DNA of 64,000 bases from Fratercula arctica (lineage: Eukaryota; Chordata; Aves; Charadriiformes; Alcidae): contig CANTUZ010000002.1 in the NCBI GenBank assembly GCA_947846985.1, positions 15,510,087-15,574,086 of the forward strand. Direction: 5' to 3'. A program made the translations under genes and the position numbers. Shown piece by piece: positions 1 through 53,294 of the stretch. A model generated the notes under the pieces. The model did not search any database. It was not told where the DNA came from and saw nothing but the letters and a program-made list of their open reading frames with translations. The stretch's first letter is position 1. Each line of letters begins with the position of its first letter.

Positions 1-41036
<41,036 letters not shown>

Positions 41037-41515
41037 TGTTGCTACCCTGCAGGTATGGTTGTAAGGAGATCATTGCTGTCACTGTTTGGTGTGTTCCTGT
41101 GGGAAGAGGCAGGCCTGTGCCTCCATAATTGGTCACTTGGCAGCCCCTGTTTTTCTGCTGTTTACAACATCACCAGTGCCATGTCATGAGCGTCAATGAA
41201 AATGCCTATAGATATTTCAAGCTCATGTCATTATGACATTTCTTAAAACTTTACTAAAAGAATGAGTGAAGTATTGCTGAAATGTGGAAAATTGGTTGGG
41301 TACCATGCTTTTTTTTTTCTCCCCTTTCACGTTTGCAGTTGATGTTTTTTAATGTATCTTAAGACAAAGTAAAAAAAATAAAAAAAACCCTAAATATTGT
41401 AAAATGACAGATAACCTAATAATTGTATCTACATTAAAATGTAAAAAAAAATGACGAACATGATACTGCTGCTTGTCAAATAAAAAAATAAAGTTATATA
41501 ATGTGTCTCAAATGA
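41037..41515 (+). other. CUL2: CUL2 3' UTR (proximal form)
   Basis: Non-coding sequence follows the stop and becomes very A-rich at 41370-41490. The end is placed about 20 bp past the AATAAA pair at 41479-41492. The true 3' UTR may extend further; see the distal signal at 43157. Confidence 0.7.
41479..41492 (+). terminator. Tandem poly(A) signals AATAAA x2
   Basis: AATAAA occurs at 41479-41484 and 41487-41492, followed by a short GT-containing stretch (taatgtgtctc). This is the first plausible cleavage signal after the CUL2 stop codon that is not simply embedded in a longer A run. Confidence 0.65.
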
Positions 41516-42330
41516 TTGTAGAAATGGATATAGCATTAATGTCTGTAAATATTATTCAGACCCAGAAGACTAAAAATAATGTTTTGTTGTTTGGGTTTTG
41601 GATAACCTCAGAAGTAAATCTGACATAAGGACAAATTTATATGAAACTGAATACCAGGTACATTATGTTTGATGTGACTATAAAAAAAAGATATTTATGG
41701 TTAAGTGCATATCTTGTTTTCTTGAGATTAGGGTAATTTACATTTTTAGTGCCTGAAGGCCTACTCTGTGTCTGCTAATCTCACACTGTAGGAATATGTT
41801 ACAAGAGAAAATAAACAGACATTTGAGGGGATATAAGTAGTGTAGTTCACAAAGAGTTAGAAATGATTATAATGAACATCAAAGATACAGTTCAGTGGCT
41901 TGTGAAATCACCCTATTAATGGGAAAGAATATAGCAGACTAGTAATTGAAAAATGTTGTTTCACTAATGCATTGGGTAGAAACTCTACATGGATAGGTAC
42001 CTATGTTTGTTTCCACTTAAGCCCGTACTGTTTTTAGATTAGATTTCTAGCTGTTTGGGTGGGACAAGAAATCCATGGGCTATTACATGTCCTGTGTTGT
42101 TTATCAGGGATGGCATGGTGACTGTTCACTCTCACATAAGCGAAGTATAATTTTAAAAGGTACTAACTCTACCGCTGGAAATAATTGGAGTTTAGGAGCA
42201 TTAAGGGTGTGAACACTGAATGCCAGCCGCAGAAAAGAGCTTCCTTATAGCTACGCCTGCTATTACCATTGACAGGATAAATATTAAGTTAACTTTAAAT
42301 GTTCTATTTTTGCCAAATTTTATTTGTGTG

Positions 42331-42360
42331 CATATAAATATATATATATGTAGATATATA
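42331..42360 (+). repeat. (TA)n-rich low-complexity tract
   Basis: Alternating TA units (ataaatatatatatatgtagatatata) form a short degenerate dinucleotide repeat. Confidence 0.85.
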
Positions 42361-43156
42361 TTCTTTGCAATATTTTTTTAGATTGTGTAATATTTCATCA
42401 CCTACTAAAAGTCCACAGATCAAGAATTAATTCTAAAGGAAAAAAACTCTTTAAGGGGGAGCTTTTTCCTTTTTTGTTTTTCTAGTTCTTCACTGTATGA
42501 AAGGTTTCTCTCCGACTGTCAGATTGTTACTGTTTCTTATTTCTTAAGTGGCATCGCATTCATATGTCATCTGGAGGGTATAGTAAACTTTCTAGGAAAT
42601 GCATCAAGAAGTGGTAATATGTTTTCCTTATGTGGATTTTGGAAACAATGAAGGGCACTAAACACTTCTTCCATATTTATGGTGTTTTGTCCCACTACAC
42701 TAAGATCTAGACTTTTTAAAAATGGATTTATGTCTTCAAGAAGTGGATTTTTTTAACTGATCATAATATGGTGCAGTAAGTTCTTGTCTAAACTGGTAGT
42801 TTGGAGTTGTATATGCATGTTAGGAGACAGCACAGGTGCTTATAGTGTCACTAAGTGTAGTAAACGGGAGACACATTAGCATAGATTTTGACCGGAGTGA
42901 CTTTTAATCTATTTCAGTGTGAAATGTTTCTGTGCTTTATAAAAAGTAATTCATTACTTCTTATGACAAAAAAAATAGAATAGAGGAATATTTTATGACA
43001 CAACAGAAAAAATACTGCCTGAACATTGAATCATCAGATCCTTTCTCCAGAAAACAAACCAACAGTGACACCAAAGCTTCTGGAAACAAATGTGTTCTAT
43101 CTTGTAACTTGTGTATGAGTCAACAGATTTTAAGCTTGTTTCTTCGTAAAAGGGTT

Positions 43157-43162
43157 AATAAA
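43157..43162 (+). terminator. Possible distal poly(A) signal AATAAA
   Basis: AATAAA lies in gggttaataaaagctttattt. It would give a 3' UTR of about 2.1 kb. I have no transcript evidence. Confidence 0.35.
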
Positions 43163-46100
43163 AGCTTTATTTAAATATAGATTGCAGTAGCAAAATTTTA
43201 AGACTGAGTTTGAAAAAGCCTTAACAAATTTATTTTCAGAATTACTTCATAGACGAAACAAAAACTTTACTGCTCTAGCCCAAACGTGTAAGGTTTTAGC
43301 ATTACCTTATCTCTGAATTTTTGCATACCTAAAACATCAAAAGTCGTATTTTGTTTTTTAGATAAGCATGCTGCTGAGTTGAGACATGTTTAGTGAGTTA
43401 AAAACATTCATATATTTCAGCGCAGTTGGCACCCCCAGACAATGTCTTTCATAATTATACACAAACTCAGCCTTTTCAGTGCCTCTTGGGAAACGTGGCT
43501 GTAGCTGGGAAACATTTTGAATTCTACTTTGTAACTCACACCTTCCCCCTAAGGAAAAAAGTGGTGCAAAGATCCATCCCTGTGTAGCTGGGTTAGGTCA
43601 CTGAAGTCATTGCTGGCACACAGTGGTGCAGTGTATAGTGTAGTGCTACAGCCTGGCAGCTCAATACATCTGGCAAGTGTCATTTCACAATACAAAGTGC
43701 TAATGGGTGTTAACAGGAGGGGCAAATCATGAAAAGAGAAGACATCCAAAGATGCCATGTGCTTTTAATTGTTCACTAAAAGGAACTGGTATAATTGTAC
43801 AGATTTTTGTATTTATTATAACCCTGTTAACATGTATGACCTGCTAGTTTATTGGGAGCCATACAGCTGAGTCTGGAAACCTAATGATTTCATACATCTC
43901 ATACATTTCTAATATCAAAATGCATTTTACCTCTAGTATTGAGTGTTATAGATAATTCCTATGCCAATTGAAAATGTTATTTCTATGATGTTTTAATTTG
44001 TCTTCAGATTGATTATCTTACTCTAGGAAAGAAGAATGTGTACCTGTATTTCAGTGTGTTCATACATACAGGGCTGCTGGAGCTATGAAAGGTACTTTAA
44101 TCACCACAACATGAGAAAACAGTTTTCAAAACAGGGAGTGTCGTTATTTTTTAAGAAATTTTTCAATGAGTACATCACTTTTCCAAATAAGGAGCAGAGT
44201 ACAGAAATTGGTGAAAGGATAAATACATTTTGTAAGCTGATATCTTTCATCTGTTTAGAAAGCCATTTCTTATCCTTAAAAAATTTTAGTTTTTTAAGGA
44301 TAATTTTAAAAGCAAATCTTACAACATAGTATTAATTCTTGAGCAGAATAAATTATTTGTACCCTAGAGCAAATATGTTAGGACTGTCTATGCTTTACAA
44401 ATACGGTAAGTACGTGGAGTTAATTAATCTAAGATATTACAATCTATGAAAACATATTCTCCAGAAACAGTTGTTCTTGCACTGAGTGTTTTCTCATATT
44501 AAAAGTCTGAAGTTATCCTTACTTACTTATGGTAAGTTGTGCTGCGCTTCCTAGCTGATAACAACAGAGTTTTTGCAAGTTTCCAGGCAAAAGAAGAGGA
44601 AGGGCCAAAACATTGTTTGGGTATAATAATTTTAAAACAATGCAAAACTCTGCTAAATGCAAGTGTGTGTGTAGTTTTAAAGAGGGAGGGTGAGCAAATA
44701 TGATAGTAAAAGTAACCAGACGTGTAGCTTGGATGTGCGTTTCATATTGTCTCTCGGTTCTGTGGAATTTGCAATTGTATCAATAAGGAAAGAAAATTAC
44801 AACCAGCAAAAGGAAAGAGGAAGATGAGGGGGCTGATCAGTTGGCCTCCATTTTAGAAGTGTTGGAGTTGTATTTTTGCATTCTTTGTCTGTGAATGGTT
44901 TAAACATGCATATGTTAGTTGACAGGATTACTATTTAGTTCAGTATTGATAATTACCTGTCATGTGTTTGAGGAAGAAGTGTGCTAGAGTATTCAAAGCA
45001 GGAGTGCATTTGACATAGCCACGTGTTGGTGCTGCTCCCATCAGCTGTCCCAGGAGCACGCAGCAGGAAGGCTTGAAAGCTCCCTTAATCTCCCCAGTGA
45101 GTCCAGTCCTGCATGTGTAGCTGAGAAGTCAGGGACTCTTCTATGCCTGGGAAGTATTATGAAGCAAGTCAAAATGTACTGTTAGTCACTTCTAAAACAG
45201 TTCTAGTAGTTTAGGGAATTACTTCCTCTATTAATTTCTACACCCTCTCTATGACCCTTGTGACTGAAAGCTATCAACAGTGATTTAAGCAGAACTGAAA
45301 AGCCCTCTTGGTTGGTTGCTTTGACCGGAGCCCTGAACAGCTTGCATTAACACCATCATAAGTTCCTCCTGCTCAGCTGGGGAAGGTAATGGGTGTGTGC
45401 ATTACTAGTCTATTACAACATCAAGTAAAAACTTCATACTTGAGGCACTGATGGAACTTGCTGTATATGAACTCTTTCTAAAGCTTCCGGACTAGCCAGA
45501 AATCTCCTCTGGTCTTTTATACAGAGGAGGGCTGTACTAACTTTGTGTGTCCTTCCATCCACTCTTCCACTGAGATAAATAAAATCATACACTGGTGTTT
45601 CTATAAATATTGCTCTCCTAATCTTCCCTGATGTGGTGTTACATACCAGGAACAGAAAATCATGTATTTTGGGACTACAGAAAGTAAAGTAGGATGGATG
45701 AAACGCTTCCCAATGTCTGTATAGCCGAGGCATCAGCTCTTTCAGTCTGACTCTTACCCAGCCCGGTGTTTGATATATTACTGTTTACAGCAGCAATGGA
45801 TACATAAGGAGATTGTTAGGCATGTTTTCATCTGAAAGTGGCCTTGTTCTTAGCATAATCATTGTTTGGTAAACACTGTAATTATCACCTTTTTGGGGGA
45901 AGCTGGTGGTTCTGATGTATGTCAGACTTTTTTTCCAGCAGCTGTGCATGGTAGCACTGCAGTTGCCAACAGTTATTAAAGAAGAGTAGTTTGAGGACAG
46001 TTTTGAAACTTGGCAGGTCGTTGTTGCCTGTCTTTTAGTGTTGGTTATATCATCTGTAACTTACTAGGTATATATGATAAAAAGTGTGACACTTCTTGGG

Positions 46101-47104
46101 TAGTTTTTCACATTGTATTGAACAATTCCAGTTTCATAAGATGTGCTTGGTATGTTGTCTTAAAAACCCTACGCATGTGTCCATTTTCCTTTCTTCTTTC
46201 CAGCCACCAGCTTCATAGAATTCATGGTCATCGGGACTTGAGTTTGAGAGATTAAAAAAGAACCTGAAACTCCTGAAACTCTTACCGGCTTCCCAGGGCT
46301 TTTTGTGTATTTTTTCATTGCAATATTCAAAGGACTAAAAAACATCAATTGGGACAAGGGACCTGTAGTTTAGTCATGAAGGTGTTCCTGTGGGAGCTGG
46401 GGCCGTGGGTGTGGGTTCCAGGCTGTGGGGGTGGTACACTGAAGATGAGCCATCTGCTTCTTGGGGCAGAAGGAAAGCAGTGGTGGCCAGAAATTGTGTA
46501 TGCAAAATTCAGCCTCTGTATTTGTTGATGTCCATAATAAACTTTAATGATAGCTAGTAATCTAGTTACCGGTAATGAATGAGTATGTGAACATTTAAGT
46601 TAGGGGCCATCTCACCATCTGGGGACTCAGACTTGGAAATCAGGCTTTCAGAACTGCTCTTTGGATGTGAACATATGTTCTGCCTGACTGCCATCTGAAG
46701 TCATGAAAATGAGTCATGTGAATCTCACCTGTAACCTTGTCTCAGTGATTCCAGGTGAAATTCTCTCTCCCTTCCCTGCAGTGGGTTTCTGCTGCCACAT
46801 GTTTTAGTGTACTGGTAATGGTGTAGCTAAGCTTTACTGTAGCCACAAATGGAAGGGAATAGACGTACACCCACAAAGCATGTGCTGCTTAAAACCTGAG
46901 TCATGGCTGTGAATCAGAGATGTGCCCGTTGCAGCTGGTGAAAGCAATTTGGGAAGATGTAACATTCCTGTTGAGAGCAACAGTAGTCTCATTTTGGGCT
47001 AAGAAAACCTTCCATCTGCGTGAAAGGAGACTCTAGCCTTAAGAAACCTCTATCCATTGAGAAGGCCCCACAAATTAATCCTGGCATCCATATTTTTTTT
47101 TTTT

Positions 47105-47207
47105 AGGGGCGTGGTTTAATGGTGGTTTTTGTCGGAGTTGGGTTGATGGTTTGACTCAGTGATCTGAAAGATCCCTTCCAACCTAGACAGTTCTGTGGTT
47201 CTATGAT
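47105..47207 (+). mobile_element. CR1 3'-terminal fragment, + orientation
   Basis: It matches the last ~100 bp of CR1: 'gtggtttaatggtgg', 'gttgggttgatggtttgact', 'cagtgatctgaaagatccct' and 'tccaacctagacagttctgtggttctatgat'. It is severely 5'-truncated and preceded by a T12 run (about 47092-47103). Confidence 0.88.
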
Positions 47208-50200
47208 TTTTGAGTAAAATAATCAAGAAATTACACTATCTGCTGCTCAGCTCTCTTTCCTCAAGGCAGTAGCCTTGCCTGTTTTGGATGCCCTCCCTCT
47301 TTCAGAGCGCTGGGCGTTTTAATTTTTAAAAATGTGTATTTTAAAAGGCATATATACCGTTTGACAGGGAGAGAAACAGAGCTTGTGTCACTGAGTGAGG
47401 CTGGTATTAGCTTAGTGGGAAGGAGCAAGTGGGGACGTGTATTCAGGTCCCGAGTGACAGCCTGGCAGCTGGGGCAGAAGAGTGTGGAGTTTTGCATGTG
47501 GACTGACAAGACCCTCTTTACTCTTTCCCACACCCAGGCACAACCTTTGAAATGCAGAGCTGGAATATCTGCCTGCTGACAGGCAGAGCTGGAATATCTG
47601 CACCTTCCCTTCCTGCTGCAGCTCCCGTCGAGCGTAAGGGCTCCGTGTCTGGACAAGCCTTGCTTTGCCAACCGGTTCCTAGGGGAAGGCAGCGCCGTCG
47701 ACTGCTTGCAGGGGAGGAAGTGTTGGGTGCAAAGAAGGTGCGCTGCATCTAACTATCCATAAAGATGCCAAGAAGCATGGGATAAAGTTCTTAATAGTGT
47801 GTTATCTGAAGTGGCTCAGGAAGCTGTAGGTTATATGGGTCATATGCAGTGACAAAGATGAAAATATGACAGGTAAAATAGCTGAATAGCTGCTTTATGC
47901 ACAGATGTACTTTTTCCTTTTTTTTTTATGGTTTATAAGTCCTTTAGTAAAATAACATACAGACTTTGGAAAAGCAGATCTTCAAGAAGTTTATTTTGGA
48001 GGGTTTTGTGTGAGATGTTTAATTCACACTTCTTGCTGATGCAGACTCTGGGCTTTGCATCTTCCAGAATTTCCTTCCAGGCTCTCTAAAACGGCCATGA
48101 TGCCGTTCCACACCTGAGACAAGGGTTGGTTGGCTGAGCTCCAGGCACCAGAAAGCTGTTTCTCCGTGTACACACCTTCTCACTGCATCGAGCTCTTCTT
48201 TCTTGCCATACCCCTTTAGGCTTTGCTGTCTAGCTAGTGTGTTTTGTATATGGCAATCATATATAGTGCCTTAAAACTTATTCTTTTAAATCCCTGCTTA
48301 TGAAGGTAGGTCACAAGTTTCTATCTCTCTATGTGCTTCTGTAAGAAGGTGCTTGGCCCAGCCTTCCTTGGAATGTGATTTTATTACTGTCATACTCATG
48401 AGAGCTCTGGAATACTTACACCAGGTTTTCTTCAGGGATTTGGCATTGGTCATGGCTGGTTTTAACACCGATTGTAAAACTAAAAATCACATTAAATTCT
48501 GTCCATGTAGACTAGAGTTTAGATAACACTCTTACAGAGCACTGCAAACCATCAATTAGTGCTTCGTGTGCTAGAGAGTAATATTTTGAAATAACTTTTT
48601 ATTGTCCTTAGAAATCCTTTGGGGGTTATTTTGTTCATTTTTGTGTAAAATGCTTGTGAAAACTTTCACTTAGCTACATATTAGTCACAGTATGGACAAC
48701 ATAAACGCAAACTCATTTTCCAGCCATCATCTGCAGTGATGGAGGAAGCAACTGTGACAGGACGTCATCGTATTCATCCTCTGCTGGAGGCTACAGAAAC
48801 TCTCAGAGATTTTAGAGGAGTTAAGTTCAATAACTGCTCTAAAATCACTGTAGAAGCTGCAGCATGGAATGGAGAGATCCTTCCACTGTTTTGGTTTCAC
48901 CCAATGGGATTGTTAATTTCTTTACTCAACAGAATCGTTGGCTGATTAGGAAAATTTGGGGAAGATGTCAGAAAGCTATTGAAAATGCCTGGGGCCATTG
49001 CCATCAGCAGGTGTTTCTCATCTTCCCTGAAGCCACTTGTACAATGTGATTCCCCTGCCAGCTCTGCAGCAGCATTACTCTCGTGATTTAATTGTGTCTG
49101 TGTGGAAATGTGGGTGTTCTCCTTAACATGTATTGTTATAGCAGAATCTCTGCTGTTCATAGAGACTTTCCAGCCCTAGTGGCTGTGGGGAGAGCAGTGT
49201 GACAGTACATTCTGCTGAAAAGGTCAGGTATTAGGGAGACAAATGTGAAGAAATTAAGGTGTATTGCCTCTCCTTTGTTAGTATGAAGGTATTTCGGGTG
49301 CATGAGCCTGTTCGTACAGCAGAGGTAGCTGTGGCCACCGAGCCGGACAGTGCTGGCTGTTCCCTCCTGGCCCTCGCCAGCTCCTCCCTGGCTTCTTCCT
49401 GTGAGGCAGCCAGGACTCAGCTGGTCCCAAGGCCAGTGTCCCACAGCAGCAGCAGCCACCTCTTCTTAACAATATGTTCTAGGAGAGGAAATACTCTCCA
49501 CTGTGGTGTCAGTATTTAGCAAGGTGAGCTATCTGCGTGGTCCAGCCAGAACAGGAGAGATTAGAGGGCACAGGATGCGAAGAAACAGAATGAAACTTAT
49601 GTGCACATGCTTGGGAAGAGAGGGTCCAACTGGTGCCATGCTCTTGTGATGTTGGGGGTGGGATTAAAAGTCAGGACCCTGCTGGGATGTGTTTCTGCTG
49701 AGACAGCTGCAACCTTTTAGCAAATTTGGGTGGGAGGGTAAAAAGGGCAAGATGCTTTGCATCTCATTCAAATGCCTCCTCTGAGCAAGAATTCCACACC
49801 TTGCAGAAAAATGTACCTCTTTTCCACTAGAATCCTTCTGGATAGAGATGACTGTTGTCCTCATAGGAAGAGGAGGCTTGGGGAGCGCTGCAGTTTTTGA
49901 AAGGTATTGATCATTCTCTTCCCAAGACAAAGAGGGAGAGAGAAGGACTGAGAAACAAGATGGGCGTGAAGCTGTTCACAGCCGAATCACTGCTACAGTA
50001 GAAGGGCTGTAGAAAGGTGGGGAAAGGTACAGTTTGGGGGTTTAAGGGTGTATGAAATAGAGGAACAGACAGATGCAGAGCTAGCAGTACAGAAATGATT
50101 GCTGTGTTTTGATGTGTGGTGCACCAGTTCTGCCTAGGGTGGGAGAAAAGCCTGACCTACAGTTCTTCAGCTGGGCGGTTTGTAAGCACAAGTACAGGTA

Positions 50201-51773
50201 ACAAATGAGAAACTTCATGTTTGATTCCCTGTAATTTACTACTTTCTTAATATCCTCTCTCCCTGAGTTCCCATCGGCTGCTTCCTCAACCCCAAACCCT
50301 TCTTCCTTTGAGTTTTATGCAGAGTTTCTTATGGTACAAGTTTTCAAAGCCTTGTTGAAAGCAAAGAGCTCCTCAGTTGAGTCATCTGCATGTGAGTGAA
50401 ATGTGGAGCCTAAGCTTGATTTGGAGAAGAAGCCAGAAATAGTGGAAGTGATGAGAGTTCCAGGTGCAGATACCAAACTTTCTTTCCAAACTTGTTGAAA
50501 TGGTTTAGCAGTGCTGTATGGGAGTCCTGAATGGGCAGGAGAGAATGGGAGAAGCCCCGAAGCGGGAACAGACCGGGAATGGAGCCAGGGAATCTATACC
50601 TGTCTTACCATTTGAGATGAGCTATAATTAATCATCATGGGGGGAGGAAGCTGTGACAGTAGAATATAGATATAATAAATCCTGTCATGAGGAGGCTGGT
50701 GCTGCACTGCTTAATGCCTCCTTATTGTTTTGAGGTTCCTGTCTGAAAGCTGATTGCTTTTTCTTTAATGTCTTTATGGGTTTGGGGTTTTATTCCTATT
50801 TTTGTGGCAGAAGCAAATATTAAGAAAGAAATTTTAGATGTCTGGGATCTAGTAATCTGGTTGGAATACATAGGATAACCTTGTGGTGAGAAAATGTAAA
50901 GATTTTAATAATTTGTGTTACAGAATACTTGTTTTCATAAATTCATCTGCATTTTCCGCATGCTAGGTGAAGTAGCTTTCAGCATTTTGAATGTCAGCAT
51001 GGTAGAGCATATTTACCAACATCTACACAAAATCAACTTAGTTACAGGATTCCTGCTTGTATGAAGGAGAGCTTGAATCGAGTGTGGTTAGGCAATGTGC
51101 CTCTTTGGTGGCATTGTGAGCCTTCTGCGTGTAAAGTTCAGGTAGAACACCAGCTATATATTTTGCAAACTTGTTTTGTTTTTGCTAAGGGGAGGAAATA
51201 TAATTGTAATGCTGCCTGATCATATCTGAGTTCATAGAACATCAATCCTTGAGATCTGAAGTAGAAAACAAGAGTTACAACTTTTTGAAATTAAATAGAG
51301 TAGAAAATTCATTTAGTGAAGATGCCGGTTTTCCAAACTTAATAAAAAAAAATAATCTCTGTTTCTTCAAAACATTCAGGACTGTACTCCCACTAGACTA
51401 AAGTTCAGATATTTCTGAGAAGTTCTGGAGTTGCCAGTGAATTAGCCATTTTTTTTATGTAACAGTAATTATTGTGTCAGAACAGGTACTAGTTACAAGT
51501 TTTGACTGTGGATTGCACTATTCTTTAAGGTTTACTTATTTCTACTTGGATTTTGTACTTTTTTCACCTTTATTGTGCATGAATGAGGTGCAAAATCTGG
51601 AATCTGTGTTCTGATTAAGTCAGGTCAAAACCGCACGTGTTTGTTTGCCTTCCCTGAAAAGTAGTTTTTAAAAACAAGATATGCCCTCAGCATGATGCTG
51701 TAAACTTAGTAGGATGTACTTTATACCCATCCTATGGAAGCTAGTGTACTGTGCTGATGGGAATTTAAGATAC
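47208..51773. other. Intergenic, no gene recognised
   Basis: Unique sequence of intermediate base composition. It has a 29-bp-period duplication at 47554-47601 and overlapping ORFs on both strands at 47261-47752 and 49157-49519 that resemble no family I know. Overlap on both strands argues for composition-driven ORFs. Confidence 0.7.
47554..47601 (+). repeat. Two-copy tandem repeat, period 29 bp
   Basis: The 19-mer gcagagctggaatatctgc occurs perfectly at 47554-47572 and 47583-47601, separated by ctgctgacag. Confidence 0.9.
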
Positions 51774-52101
51774 ATAGAATCACATATTGAAGAGACCTTT
51801 AAGATCATCGAGTCCAGCTGTTAATCTAGTACTGCCAAGTTACCACTAAACCATGTCCCTCAGCACGGCATCTGTTAAGTACCTCCAGGGATGGGGATTC
51901 AACCACTTCCCTGGGCAGCCTGTTCCAATGCTTGACAACCCTTTCAGTGAAGAAGTTTTTCCTAATATCCAATCTAAACCTCCCTTTGCATAACTTGAGG
52001 CCATTTCCTCTTGTCCTGTTCCCTGTTACTTGGGAGAGGAGACTGACCACCACCATGCCAACACCTCCTTTCAGGTAGCTGTAGAGGGTGATAAGGTCTC
52101 C
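51774..52101 (-). mobile_element. CR1 LINE, 5'-truncated, minus orientation
   Basis: Reverse-complement CR1 motifs in order are 'gacctttaagatcatcgagt', 'ccaagttaccactaaaccat', 'gggcagcctgttccaatgct', 'aagtttttcctaatatcca', 'cataacttgaggccatttcc' and 'tagagggtgataaggtctcc'. The minus-strand ORF of 125 codons overlapping it is derived from the CR1 end, not a host gene. Confidence 0.95.
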
Positions 52102-52222
52102 ATGAGTACAAAAGTAGAACTGAGAAGGGCCCTGGTTTGGTAGGCTGGTCACTCGTGTAGAAGTGTGGAGCTTTAGCTCCCAGGTGATGTCTTTTTGCTC
52201 CACTTGAAACAGTCCTTGAAGA

Positions 52223-52320
52223 AATCATAGAATTGTTTACATTGGAAAAGACCTTTAAGATCACTGAGTCTAACCATAAACCAAACACTGCCAAGTCCAC
52301 CACTAAACCTTGTCCCTAAA
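52223..52320 (-). mobile_element. Second CR1 3'-end fragment, minus orientation
   Basis: 'atcatagaattgtttacatt', 'ggaaaagacctttaagatca', 'ctgagtctaaccataaacc' and 'ccaccactaaaccttgtccc' match only the terminal ~100 bp of CR1. It lies about 120 bp after the preceding copy, in the same orientation. Confidence 0.92.
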
Positions 52321-52593
52321 ACCCAGGAACATGTGGAACTAAGCAATTTTGGGTATGCGCTGTGGTGGGCAGTGCTGTGGATCTGGTGAAACGTGGAGAC
52401 GCGTCTGGGAGCAGAAGCCAAGACTTGCCCCTGGTAGCCAAGAAATGGGAGCGTGCTTCTCGCTGGGTGGAGTCCTGAATTCCTTTGTGCTCGGCAGTGT
52501 GGCTTCAGTAGCAGGAGTGGGGAGGGCTCGGTCCCTGATGAACCTTTATCCAGGTGCCCCTAAAAGGCTGCTTTGAATTACCTCGGGCTGAGT

Positions 52594-52660
52594 GTAGGGA
52601 AGTGAACCTGGGTCTTCTCCTTCCTGGGTGTATGTTCTAACCAGCAGGCCATTAAGTCAA
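52594..52660 (-). mobile_element. Possible tRNA-derived SINE relic
   Basis: Read on the minus strand, 'tgctggttagaaca' resembles a box A region and is followed at tRNA-like spacing by 'cccaggttcacttccc'. Its GGTTCACTTCC (52598-52608) matches the pol III box B consensus GGTTCRANTCC at 10 of 11 positions. This layout is typical of old amniote tRNA-SINE heads. No full tRNA cloverleaf is evident. Confidence 0.4.
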
Positions 52661-53280
52661 AGGGGTAGGTGAGAAGGTTGCTGGCTTCCTCTGGCTCTAT
52701 TTTAAAAGGAAGTGTCTGCCATCAGTGCATTTTGTAGGCCGCCTAGTCTTGTGTGCTCTGAAAATACCTTTCCGACCGAGCCCCTTAGGGGACTCGAGCA
52801 GATTCTGGAGCCTGCTCGGGCTGCAGCGCTGAGCTGTTTGGCCCTGCTGAGGCAGTTCTGGGCACGCACAGAGGTGAGACACCACCTATCTGGAACACCT
52901 GAAAACCAAAAAAATTAAGGTGCCCCTGTGTATGAACTTTCAGGATCACAATTTTTGTCAGTATTGGATTTAGCTTGGTTATATGGCATGATATTTTGAT
53001 TTTGAAGAAACCTTGGCCTAATAAAGTCAATTCCCATCTCTGTGAGAAGCAGAGATTTTTTTTTTTTTTCTCTCGATAACATGCTGCAAAGGTCTTGAAC
53101 AAATTTTCATGGGCAACCTCCACGGTTGGATTAGTGCCCTCATTCAATCAGAGTGTGCAAAGTACAAACCCTTGGCAGAGCTAAACTACAAAGTGGAGGA
53201 GATTTTGACAATGCTAAATAGAGTGAAAGCACCAGGGGAAAAAATATCTGAAATCCTCTTACATGATTATTAAAACAAAA

Positions 53281-53294
53281 ACACACACACACAC
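53281..53294 (+). repeat. (AC)7 microsatellite
   Basis: Seven AC units follow an A-rich lead-in (ttaaaacaaaa). Confidence 0.95.

Larger units (their letters stand above)
41516..47104. other. 3' flank of CUL2 / intergenic, no gene recognised
   Basis: AT-rich sequence, at least part of which may be extended 3' UTR. A TA-rich microsatellite-like stretch lies at 42331-42360. ORFs are at most 99 codons and unrecognised. A further AATAAA occurs at 46536-46541. Confidence 0.7.

Noticed and set aside
47261..47752. Overlapping ORFs including a 136-codon minus frame
   Set aside because: Partly generated by the 29-bp duplication; no recognisable protein features.
51826..52203. 125-codon minus-strand ORF
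   Set aside because: Its centre is the translated CR1 3' region (motif [23 protein letters not shown]), common to avian CR1 copies.
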